A stretch of DNA of 12,884 nucleotides from Longimicrobiales bacterium. Its GTDB lineage: Bacteria; Gemmatimonadota; Gemmatimonadetes; Longimicrobiales; Gaopeijiaceae. The stretch is from positions 1-12,884 of the forward strand of contig JANQME010000001.1 of the NCBI GenBank assembly GCA_028280205.1, in the 5' to 3' direction. Shown here piece by piece: positions 7,658-12,884 of this stretch (position 1 is its first letter; the number at the start of each line of letters is the position of its first letter). Made by a program: the position numbers and the translations under genes. The notes beneath the pieces are model-generated. The model ran no database searches and had not been told where the DNA came from. It was given only the letters and a program-made list of their open reading frames with translations.

Positions 7658-7693
7658 AAAAACGGCCCCGCTACCGTTCGGGTCGCGGAGCCG
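7658..7693 (-). terminator. Rho-independent terminator of the tRNA operon
   Basis: Read on the minus strand, CGGCTCCGC (7693-7685) pairs over 9 bp (one G-U) with GCGGGGCCG (7671-7663), loop 13 bases, followed directly by TTTTT (7662-7658). It begins five bases after the 3' end of tRNA-Val and ends 150 bases before the GT2 gene, so it should separate tRNA transcription from the polysaccharide operon. Confidence 0.85.
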
Positions 7694-7697
7694 CTGA

Positions 7698-7770
7698 TGG
7701 TCGCTGCAGGACTCGAACCTGCGACATCCACGATGTGAACGTGGCGCTCTACCAGCTGAGCTAAGCGACC
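7698..7770 (-). tRNA. tRNA-Val (anticodon CAC)
   Basis: 73 nt. Acceptor GGTCGCT pairs with AGCGACC, discriminator A. D arm contains AGCTC-AGCTGGTAG-AGC, anticodon stem CCACG/CGTGG closes the loop TTCACAT with anticodon CAC, T arm GCAGG-TTCGAGT-CCTGC. The 3' CCA is not encoded (next bases are TCA), so it must be added by CCA-adding enzyme. It lies 44 bases downstream of tRNA-Glu in the same direction, with a terminator after it. It reads GUG, a favoured codon in GC-rich genomes. Confidence 0.96.
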
Positions 7771-7814
7771 GGAGGAGGAGGCCCGGACACGATCACCGGA
7801 CTCCCGATCCTCAG

Positions 7815-7887
7815 TACCCCCACGGGGACTCGAACCCCGGTCTTCGCCGTGAGAGGGCGATATCCTAGGCCACTAGACGATGGGGGC
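7815..7887 (-). tRNA. tRNA-Glu (anticodon CTC)
   Basis: 73 nt. Acceptor GCCCCCA pairs with TGGGGGT (G1-U72 wobble, known in bacterial tRNA-Glu), discriminator A. Anticodon stem TCGCC/GGCGA closes the loop CTCTCAC, anticodon CTC, reading GAG. T arm CGGGG-TTCGAGT-CCCCG. CCA is not encoded. First gene of a two-tRNA transcript, preceded by a good promoter and a GC-rich hairpin. Confidence 0.96.
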
Positions 7888-7892
7888 ATCGT

Positions 7893-7913
7893 GGAAACCT
7901 CCGTTTCCGGAGG
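7893..7913. repeat. Two overlapping, mutually exclusive hairpins in the 5' leader of the tRNA transcript
   Basis: GGAAAC (7893-7898) / GTTTCC (7903-7908) with loop CTCC, and CCTCCG (7898-7903) / CGGAGG (7908-7913) with loop TTTC, are both perfect 6-bp stems and share bases 7898, 7903 and 7908. They lie between the predicted transcription start and the mature 5' end of tRNA-Glu, so they fall in the leader removed by RNase P. Confidence 0.5.
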
Positions 7914-7919
7914 GCCCAA

Positions 7920-7948
7920 ATTCTACCGACGCACCAGAGTCGGCTCAA
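7920..7948 (-). promoter_or_regulatory. Sigma70-type promoter of the tRNA-Glu/tRNA-Val operon
   Basis: On the minus strand TTGAGC (7948-7943) and TAGAAT (7925-7920) are separated by exactly 17 bases. The -10 matches the TATAAT consensus at five of six positions, the -35 matches TTGACA at four. The predicted start near 7913 gives a leader of about 25 nt before tRNA-Glu. Confidence 0.65.
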
Positions 7949-8058
7949 GTCCTCAACGAAACGTCGACCGTACGAGTCTGAAGGGTTGCTGCCTCGTTGT
8001 CGGACGTGGGGCGGCTGGGCCGTCTGGCCCGCAAACGGTTCGCAGCGATGGAGTTGGG

Positions 8059-8370
8059 ATGCCGGCAGTCGAATCCACCACGAAGCTCTCGCCGGACGCG
8101 GTGCGCGAGTGGATGAGCTCGAGGAGCGGTTGGAAGCGTCGCTCGAACAGGCTCACGAAGGACTTCCGTTTCTCGCATTTCCGCGACTCGATCGTCTTCG
8201 TGAATCGCGTCGCGACACTCGCGGACTCGCACGATCATCGGCCGGACATCGACGTGCGGGGCGGGACGGTGACGCTCGCCATCACAACCGAGGACGTCGG
8301 CGGGATCACCGAGAAGGATCTGGATCTGGCGGAGCAGATCGACTTCGCCACTTCGATGGGCCAGAGCTGA
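8059..8370 (+). CDS. Pterin-4a-carbinolamine dehydratase-like (PCD/DCoH fold) protein with altered active site
   Basis: Encodes 103 residues, the usual PCD length. ATG at 8059 is chosen because GGAG lies five bases upstream and the family core follows directly: W-K-R (25-27), a D-F-R-F-S-H-F-R-D-S-I-V-F-V-N-R-V-A-T-L-A-D helix (35-56), H-R-P-D-I-D-V (60-66), V-T-L-A-I-T-T-E-D-V-G-G-I-T-E-K-D-L-D-L-A (71-91). Known: PCDs dehydrate 4a-hydroxytetrahydropterin during pterin recycling; the fold also serves as a transcriptional coactivator (DCoH) and as a Rubisco assembly factor. Odd: the usual H-H-P is H-R-P (R61), the aromatic after it is Gly68, and the His of the T-H-D block is Glu78. No phenylalanine hydroxylase gene is adjacent. 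Catalysis is therefore uncertain. Its 3' end overlaps the convergent lipase gene by 65 bases. Confidence 0.85.
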   Translation: MPAVESTTKLSPDAVREWMSSRSGWKRRSNRLTKDFRFSHFRDSIVFVNRVATLADSHDHRPDIDVRGGTVTLAITTEDVGGITEKDLDLAEQIDFATSMGQS

Positions 8371-9097
8371 AGGCCTCGGACTCGGCCTGACCGCCGGGAG
8401 GCGCCCCGCGCTCGAGAAAAGCGCGCACGACGTCGAACACCTCGGCGTCCCTGAGCAGCCCGGCATGCGACACGCAGCAAACCTCGACGTCCGGAACCCC
8501 CGGCAGCGACGCGCTCTCCCCCGGGACGACGTGCGTGTCGATCCGCGTGCGCACGGTGATCGCCTCGACCCCCTCCGGAGCCGGCGCCCTGGCGTTCAAC
8601 GTGTCGAGCAGGGGGCTGTCGGGAAGCATCTCGTCGCGTCCGCCCCCCCACGCCAGATGAGCCGACAGCGTTCCCCGATGGGGGGTGCCCAGGAAGGCGA
8701 CCCGACGCACGGGTGCGTCCGGCCGCACCATCAGGAACCAGCGGGTGGCCAGTCCGCCCATCGAGTGGGCGACGACGTCGACCGCCTCCGCCCCGGTCGT
8801 CGTCAGGAGCCGGTCGACCGCCTCCCCGATCTCGTCCGCGTGCGCCCGGTTGGAGCCGTTCGGGTCCTCGAAGGTGAGCGCCTCGACATGGTCGTCGGCC
8901 CAACCCGCCCCGAGCAGCCGGATGCGGAGCGCGGCCAGGTCACGGGCCGAATCGGACCATCCGGGCACGAGGAGGACGGGGACGGTCGTCGGAGGAGTCG
9001 CGGGCGCGGGCACGACGAGCGCCGAGGATGCGGACAGGCCGAACACGAGGCGGACCGCCACACGCCGGCGGGAGCGGGACGGCCCCGCCACCGTCAC
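8306..9097 (-). CDS. Exported alpha/beta-hydrolase, triacylglycerol lipase/esterase-like
   Basis: Encodes 263 residues from GTG at 9097, which overlaps the TGA of the aminotransferase gene (GTGA). The N-terminus has S-R-R-R-V-A-V-R-L followed by a hydrophobic stretch to about residue 36: a Sec signal, or possibly Tat because of the arginines. Catalytic features: V-L-L-V-P-G-W oxyanion strand (41-47), nucleophile Ser112 in A-H-S-M-G-G, Asp187 in R-I-D-T-H-V-V-P-G, His211 in V-S-H-A-G-L-L. F-L-G-T-P-H-R-G (135-142) is typical of class 2 lipases (Bacillus LipA-like, PF01674). Expected to hydrolyse acyl esters outside the cytoplasm; the substrate is unknown. The last roughly 30 residues (Ser/Pro-rich) lie beyond the hydrolase fold and overlap the PCD-like gene on the other strand. 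Probably the last gene of the FabI-aminotransferase operon. Confidence 0.88.
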   Translation of the reverse strand: MTVAGPSRSRRRVAVRLVFGLSASSALVVPAPATPPTTVPVLLVPGWSDSARDLAALRIRLLGAGWADDHVEALTFEDPNGSNRAHADEIGEAVDRLLTTTGAEAVDVVAHSMGGLATRWFLMVRPDAPVRRVAFLGTPHRGTLSAHLAWGGGRDEMLPDSPLLDTLNARAPAPEGVEAITVRTRIDTHVVPGESASLPGVPDVEVCCVSHAGLLRDAEVFDVVRAFLERGAPPGGQAESEAFSSGPSKWRSRSAPPDPDPSR

Positions 9098-10452
9098 CCC
9101 CGGCCACCCCCGAGCACGGCGTCGACGTGCTCGAGCGCGTACTCGATCTGCTCATCCGTCATGCATACGGGCGGTGTGATCTCGAGCACCTCTCCCTGAT
9201 CCCCGGCGGGCAGCGCCAGGATTCCTCGGGCCAGAAGCCGTCGCGCCGCCCGGACGCCCGCTCCGGACGCCGCGGTCCGCCCGTCCGGCTCCACGAGCTC
9301 GATCCCGATCAGCAGTCCGAGGCCCCGGACCTCGCCCACGCCCTCCACACCTCCGAGCTTCTCGCCCAGCCCCTCGCGCAGGCGAGTGCCGAGCCGCTCC
9401 ACGGCCTCGAGGGTACCGCCGTCCCGGAGATCGTCGAGGACACCGATCGCGGCCGAGCACGCGAGGGGATGGCCGAGGAACGTGCTGGTGTGAATCGCCT
9501 CTCCGGTGCTCTCCGGCCAGGCGTCCATCACCTTCGCCGGTGCGAGGCAAGCGGACAGGGGCAGCCCCGCGCCGAGCGCCTTGCCGACGCACACGACGTC
9601 CGGACGCAGCCCGACCCGCGGAGACGCGAGCACGGCGCCACACCGGCCCATTCCCGTAAAGACCTCGTCGGCGACGATGACGACATCGTGGGTCGCCGCG
9701 AGATCGGAGAGGGCCGCCATGTACCCCTCGGGTGGGACACGCGCGCCCCCGCGAGCCTGCACGGGCTCGACGACGATCGTGCCGATCGGGTCCCCGTTGG
9801 GCGCCCCCCCGTCGAGAGCAGCCTCCACCGCCCTCAGCGACGCCTCGCCTCCGCCGTTGGAGTCACGAAGGCGATCCGGAAACGGCGCGAAGGCGACGCC
9901 ACCGTAGAGTCGCTCCTCGGAACCGGCCCGGAAGTGCTCCCGCTCGGTCGTAGCGAGGGAGCCGAGCGTGAGGCCGTGGTAGCCGCCGGCGAAGGCGACG
10001 ATCCCGGGGCGTCCGCTCGCCCGGGCCGCGGTCTTGAGCGCGATCTCGACGGCTTCGGAGCCCGAGTTCGCGAGTACGACGCGGGCGTCGGGCCACGGGA
10101 CCAGCTCCACAAGACGCTCCAGGAGCTCCAGCTTGGCGACGGGTGGATGGATGTCGCCCATCCCGTGCACGAGTCGAGCTTCGGTGAGGGCACGCTCGAG
10201 GGGCGCGCTCCGGTGTCCGAGCAGCGAGACTCCGAAGGCGGACGTGAGATCCAGGAAGACGTTGCCGTCGGCGTCCCGCACGTTCGCACCGCCGGCCTCC
10301 GCCCAGAAGATGGGCCAGCCGTCGTCGACGAAGGTGACGTTGCGCGACTCCACCCGGCGGAGCCGCTCTCCCATCGCGCGCGAAACGGGTCCGGGCGCCC
10401 CCGCTCCGATGCTCGGTAGAAGCGAGCCGAACGACAGGGCCTCGGCCGTCAC
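9094..10452 (-). CDS. Class III PLP-dependent aminotransferase
   Basis: Encodes 452 residues, normal for the family. GTG at 10452 is chosen because it overlaps the TGA of fabI (GTGA), and extension upstream to 10713 gives only Arg/Gly-rich sequence overlapping fabI. Landmarks: V-R-D-A-D-G-N-V-F-L-D (58-68), N-S-G-S-E-A-V-E-I-A-L-K (129-140, phosphate binding), G-G-Y-H-G-L-T (156-162), V-V-E-P-V-Q (227-232), D-E-V-F-T-G-M-G-R (262-270; Asp262 contacts the pyridine N), V-G-K-A-L-G-A-G-L-P (289-298; Lys291 forms the Schiff base) and T-S-T-F (322-325). Known: moves an amino group between an omega-amino or alpha-amino donor and a keto acid or aldehyde. GABA/ornithine/beta-alanine type enzymes share these motifs, so substrate cannot be called. 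Sandwiched between an enoyl-ACP reductase and a lipase, it may act on lipid-derived or amino-lipid compounds (inference). Confidence 0.92.
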   Translation of the reverse strand: MTAEALSFGSLLPSIGAGAPGPVSRAMGERLRRVESRNVTFVDDGWPIFWAEAGGANVRDADGNVFLDLTSAFGVSLLGHRSAPLERALTEARLVHGMGDIHPPVAKLELLERLVELVPWPDARVVLANSGSEAVEIALKTAARASGRPGIVAFAGGYHGLTLGSLATTEREHFRAGSEERLYGGVAFAPFPDRLRDSNGGGEASLRAVEAALDGGAPNGDPIGTIVVEPVQARGGARVPPEGYMAALSDLAATHDVVIVADEVFTGMGRCGAVLASPRVGLRPDVVCVGKALGAGLPLSACLAPAKVMDAWPESTGEAIHTSTFLGHPLACSAAIGVLDDLRDGGTLEAVERLGTRLREGLGEKLGGVEGVGEVRGLGLLIGIELVEPDGRTAASGAGVRAARRLLARGILALPAGDQGEVLEITPPVCMTDEQIEYALEHVDAVLGGGRG

Positions 10453-11387
10453 GACTCCGGAGCGAGCTGCGTCTCCGCCTGCATGCCCATCGCGTGATAC
10501 CCCTTGTCCACGTGCAGCGTCTCGCCGGTGATCCCCGATCCGAGTGGCGAGCACAGGAAAGCGGCGGCCATCCCGACCTCGTCCGCGCTGGTCGCCGCGG
10601 GGAGGGCGGCGTTGGCTTCGTAGTACTCGACCATCCGATCGATCGTGCCGATCGCCTTGGCGGCCCGGCTGGCCAGCGGTCCCGCGCTGATTGTGTTCAC
10701 GCGGATCCCCCACCGCCGCCCGGCTTCGTACGCGAGCGTGCGCGTATCGCCCTCCAGCGCGGACTTCGCCGAGCTCATGCCCCCACCGTAGCCCGGAATC
10801 ACCCGCTCGGCCGCCAGGTACGAGAGCGAGACGACCGAGCCGCCGTCGCGCATGAGCGGGCCGAAGCGCTGGACCATGGACACCATCGAATACGCGCTCG
10901 CCGAGAGGGCGGCGAGGTAGCCGTCCCGGGACGTGTCGAGCAGCGCGTTCTGGACCTCGGGCCCGTTCGCCAGGGAGTGGGCGAGCACGTCGAGGCAGCC
11001 GTCGCCGAAGTCTTCGCGCATCCGGTCGGCGACACCCTGGATGGAGTACCGCTCCAGACCGGCGTACCGCTTCTCGGCCCTGACCTCCTCGGGAATCGCA
11101 TCGTCCGTGTCGTAGACGGCGTCGAGCGGGTAGATCCGCTCAATCTCGATCTCGCCTCCGGCCGGAAGCGACCGGTCGAGCTTCCCGCGCTCGAGGCTCT
11201 TCGTGAAGATGCGCAGCGCGGGCGGCCACGTGCCGACACACACGGAGGCGCCCGCCGCGGCGAGCGAGCGCACGATCGCCCAGCCGTACCCCCTGTCGTC
11301 GGCCACGCCGGCCACGAAGGCGCGCTTTCCGGTGAGATCGATCGACAGCATGGCGTGGAGCTCGTGTGCGGGTTCCGTTTCCGGCAT
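10449..11387 (-). CDS. fabI: Enoyl-[acyl-carrier-protein] reductase (NADH), plant-type FabI
   Basis: Final reduction step of type II fatty acid synthesis: enoyl-ACP to acyl-ACP with NAD(P)H in the cytosol. Encodes 312 residues from ATG 11387; an internal ATG at 11351 begins M-L-S-I-D-L-T-G-K-R and matches the usual family N-terminus, so it may be the true start (no strong Shine-Dalgarno at either). SDR-fold landmarks: V-A-G-V-A-D-D-R-G-Y-G-W-A-I (25-38, dinucleotide binding), L-A-H-S-L-A-N-G-P-E-V (135-145), S-A-Y-S-M-V (164-169), and P-G-Y-G-G-G-M-S-S-A-K with Tyr200 and Lys208. The block P-A-L-R-I-F-T-K-S-L-E-R-G-K and following Y-P-L-D-A-V-Y-D-T-D-D (56-96) is the extra segment of plant/apicomplexan and some bacterial enzymes, absent from E. 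coli FabI; Y-x7-K rather than Y-x6-K also fits that type. It lies 82 bases after the DUF2157 gene and overlaps the aminotransferase by 4 bases. Confidence 0.95.
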   Translation of the reverse strand: MPETEPAHELHAMLSIDLTGKRAFVAGVADDRGYGWAIVRSLAAAGASVCVGTWPPALRIFTKSLERGKLDRSLPAGGEIEIERIYPLDAVYDTDDAIPEEVRAEKRYAGLERYSIQGVADRMREDFGDGCLDVLAHSLANGPEVQNALLDTSRDGYLAALSASAYSMVSMVQRFGPLMRDGGSVVSLSYLAAERVIPGYGGGMSSAKSALEGDTRTLAYEAGRRWGIRVNTISAGPLASRAAKAIGTIDRMVEYYEANAALPAATSADEVGMAAAFLCSPLGSGITGETLHVDKGYHAMGMQAETQLAPES

Positions 11388-11469
11388 CCCCGGCCGGGAG
11401 GACGCGTAAGCTATCCCGGCGCTCGCCGAGCGGGGAGTCCGCCGCCGGGGAGTGCGAGCGCTCCCGCTG

Positions 11470-12612
11470 CTAGGTCCGAGTCGCGGAGCGCGCCCTCCGC
11501 CCGGACGCCCGGAAGAGGAGCGCCGCCGTGCCGAGGAGCGCGAGCACGCCGCCGAGTGCCCCGCCGCGGTCGACCGCCCAGTACCAGACCGGCACGAGGA
11601 AGGCGAACGACGCCAAGGTCATGAGCTCGTCGAAGCCGTGGCGATCGCCGTGGAGGAACGCCGCCGCACCCACGCCGCTCACCGCCAGCACATAGGCCTC
11701 GGGCGGCCCGTCGAAGGTGCCGAAGACGGTGAGGGCTCCGAGGACCATCCACGCGAAGAGCTCGAGGGACAGGAGCCGCTCGAACCATGCGCGTCGAAGG
11801 CCCCGAGGCGCCCGGTGCACACCCCACAGCGTGAGCGCGACGGAGAGCAGGAGCCAGGCATCGATGGCGAGGACGCCCTCCTCCGAGAGGTCCAGCGCCT
11901 CGAACGCCGTGGCCGCGACGAGCACGAAGCCGCCACCCATCGCCGTGACGAAGGCGTTGAGCGCCCAGGGGTGACGAGCGCCCTCCGGATCGGAGCGGAG
12001 GAGCCCGACGAGCACGAGAACCGCGGCGCCGAGCACACCGTCGAGCGTCCAGATCACGGCGTCGCCCGAGAGCGGGGTCGAGCGCTCGAGGAAGACCGCG
12101 AGGAAGGCGAGGGCGGCGGCCATGTTCACCGCCGGCATCACCACGTTGCGGGACATCGCTCGTCCGGTGAGAACGATCGGCGTGACAAGCGCGACGAGGC
12201 CCAGCACGACGCCGATCGGAGACGCCGGGGCCCACGCCCGCTCGGAGTAGACGTACGCGGCCAGGACCAGACCGATCGCGGCCGTCTGCATGAGAAGCGC
12301 CGCCGGCTGCCACCGCGTCGAGGTCTCGAGCCGCGTGCCTACCCCGAGGACCGCGACTCCCAGCGCGGCGAGGAGGGAGGTCCGGGCGCCTTCGCCCATG
12401 ACCGGCCAGGCCCAGTCCAGGAAGAGCCCGCCCGCGATCAGGAGCACGGCGGCGCCGGTGTAGGCGAGGACGTACTGACCCAGCCGCTGCGACGAACGCT
12501 CGGAGTGGCTCCGGAGCTCGTTGCGCAGGGAAGACGCGGTGGCCTGGTCGAGGAGGCCGGTGCGCTCCCAGCGGTCGATCGCGTCGTGGACCTCGTCGCC
12601 GCTGATGCTCAT
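11470..12612 (-). CDS. DUF2157-like polytopic membrane protein
   Basis: Encodes 380 residues. The N-terminal cytosolic part (1-45) has the DUF2157 style: I-D-R-W-E-R-T-G-L-L-D, then Q-A-T-A-S-S-L-R-N-E-L. Ten to twelve hydrophobic helices follow, at about 47-67, 77-93, 103-123, 131-150, 156-175, 186-205, 219-240, 248-265, 283-300, 306-320, 331-347 and 350-367, with short loops and an Arg-rich C-terminal tail. No catalytic or transport motif is visible. ATG at 12612 is chosen because it overlaps the stop of the small upstream ORF (ATGA) and because the conserved N-terminal helix starts right there; it has no good Shine-Dalgarno of its own, so translation may depend on coupling. Function of the family is not known. 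Confidence 0.78.
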   Translation of the reverse strand: MSISGDEVHDAIDRWERTGLLDQATASSLRNELRSHSERSSQRLGQYVLAYTGAAVLLIAGGLFLDWAWPVMGEGARTSLLAALGVAVLGVGTRLETSTRWQPAALLMQTAAIGLVLAAYVYSERAWAPASPIGVVLGLVALVTPIVLTGRAMSRNVVMPAVNMAAALAFLAVFLERSTPLSGDAVIWTLDGVLGAAVLVLVGLLRSDPEGARHPWALNAFVTAMGGGFVLVAATAFEALDLSEEGVLAIDAWLLLSVALTLWGVHRAPRGLRRAWFERLLSLELFAWMVLGALTVFGTFDGPPEAYVLAVSGVGAAAFLHGDRHGFDELMTLASFAFLVPVWYWAVDRGGALGGVLALLGTAALLFRASGRRARSATRT

Positions 12613-12746
12613 GACGTCAAACGTGCCGCGCCCCCCGTCGGCGACGCAACGGAATCCTCGAAGCCGTGCACCAGCCGGTCCGCTCCGAACCAGAGGGCGC
12701 CGATCCCGCCGACGATCAGAGCCGGCTCGAGGCCGAGATCAGCCAC
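12609..12746 (-). CDS. Probable small membrane ORF (45 aa) between PolX and DUF2157 genes
   Basis: A GTG at 12746-12744 lies inside the last codons of the PolX frame (8-base overlap) and the ORF's TGA (12611-12609) overlaps the DUF2157 ATG (ATGA). The 45-residue product has one hydrophobic segment, A-L-I-V-G-G-I-G-A-L-W-F-G-A (9-22), followed by D-R-L-V-H-G-F-E-D. The G-A-D-x-L-V-x-G pattern recalls the first helix of Ca2+/cation antiporter (CaCA) proteins, so it could be a truncated relic, but the resemblance is short. No Shine-Dalgarno is seen before the GTG, so expression would rely on coupling. It may not be translated. Confidence 0.4.
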   Translation of the reverse strand: MADLGLEPALIVGGIGALWFGADRLVHGFEDSVASPTGGAARLTS

Positions 12747-12884
12747 CGCGGCGGTCCAGCCATGTTTGGAAGTCGGCGAGGGGTCGGGCGTTGAGCACGT
12801 CGGCCGGCCCGAGCCAGCCCCGCCGGGCCTGGTCGACGCCGAAGCGCATGTCGCGGAGCCCGTCGGGGTTGTGCGCGTCGGTGC
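12739..12884 (-). CDS. C-terminal fragment of PolX-type DNA polymerase X / PHP-domain protein
   Basis: Only the last 48 residues are inside the window; the 5' part lies beyond the right edge. They read T-D-A-H-N-P-D-G-L-R-D-M-R-F-G-V-D-Q-A-R-R-G-W-L, then a D-V-L-N-A-R-P-L-A-D-F helix, ending G-G at TGA 12741-12739. The D-A-H metal-site motif followed by (R/Y)-(F/Y)-G-V-x-x-A-R-(R/K)-G-W-L and D-V-L-N-x-x-P-L is the ending of bacterial PolX proteins, which combine a family X polymerase with a C-terminal PHP phosphoesterase giving 3'-5' exonuclease activity in base excision repair. The polymerase half cannot be seen, so a stand-alone PHP protein remains possible. Confidence 0.8.
   Translation of the reverse strand, partial: TDAHNPDGLRDMRFGVDQARRGWLGPADVLNARPLADFQTWLDRRGG

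Noticed and set aside
7658..7970. Prophage or integrative element insertion at the tRNA genes
   Set aside because: No integrase gene, no duplicated tRNA 3' end and no change in base composition beside either tRNA.
8372..8392. AGGCC/GGCCT hairpin just after the PCD-like stop codon
   Set aside because: Five base pairs, no T-run, and it lies inside the lipase coding sequence.
9028..10419. Plus-strand 463-codon frame opposite the aminotransferase
   Set aside because: No recognisable motifs; antisense of a fully conserved class III aminotransferase.
11419..11433. CGCTC-GCC-GAGCG hairpin between DUF2157 and fabI as a terminator
   Set aside because: Short stem without a following T-tract; kept only as a weak possibility, so the two blocks might still be one operon.

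Overview
The window is GC-rich DNA whose codon use favours G/C at third positions. It very probably comes from a diderm bacterium, because one gene encodes a TPR scaffold fused to an outer-membrane beta-barrel and another encodes a probable lipoprotein. A phylum cannot be fixed from this sequence. Gemmatimonadota or a similar high-GC diderm group would fit the gene mix, but that is inference.

Left part (1-1548): a GT-C type (PMT/ArnT-like) polytopic membrane glycosyltransferase runs off the left edge on the minus strand. It starts at a TTG codon that cannot be recovered if only ATG/GTG starts are allowed. Divergent from it is a small secreted four-cysteine protein of the Septum_form type.

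Centre (1549-7657): a compact minus-strand exopolysaccharide operon in the order BcsA-like GT2 synthase, TPR/beta-barrel exporter (BcsC/PgaA architecture), GH8 (BcsZ-like) glycanase lipoprotein. The spacings are a 2-nt gap and a 4-nt GTGA overlap, so the three look translationally coupled. Synthesis across the inner membrane, periplasmic guidance plus outer-membrane export, and trimming of a beta-glucan are all encoded. There is no BcsB and no PilZ domain on the synthase, so this resembles a stripped-down cellulose-like secretion system rather than a canonical bcs operon.

Middle (7658-8370): a two-tRNA operon on the minus strand, tRNA-Glu(CTC) then tRNA-Val(CAC), has a good sigma70-type promoter upstream and an intrinsic terminator downstream. 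On the plus strand is a pterin-4a-carbinolamine dehydratase-like gene with substitutions at usually invariant active-site positions.

Right part (8306-12884, all minus): the C-terminus of a PolX-type DNA polymerase/PHP protein, a probable 45-residue small membrane ORF, a DUF2157-like multipass membrane protein, a plant-type enoyl-ACP reductase (FabI), a class III PLP aminotransferase and a secreted or membrane-anchored triacylglycerol-lipase-like hydrolase. Neighbouring stop and start codons overlap at four junctions, which argues for two tightly coupled blocks (PolX/smORF/DUF2157 and FabI/aminotransferase/lipase) separated by only 82 nt. No mobile element, CRISPR array or rRNA is visible, and no stretch longer than 300 bases lacks a gene.
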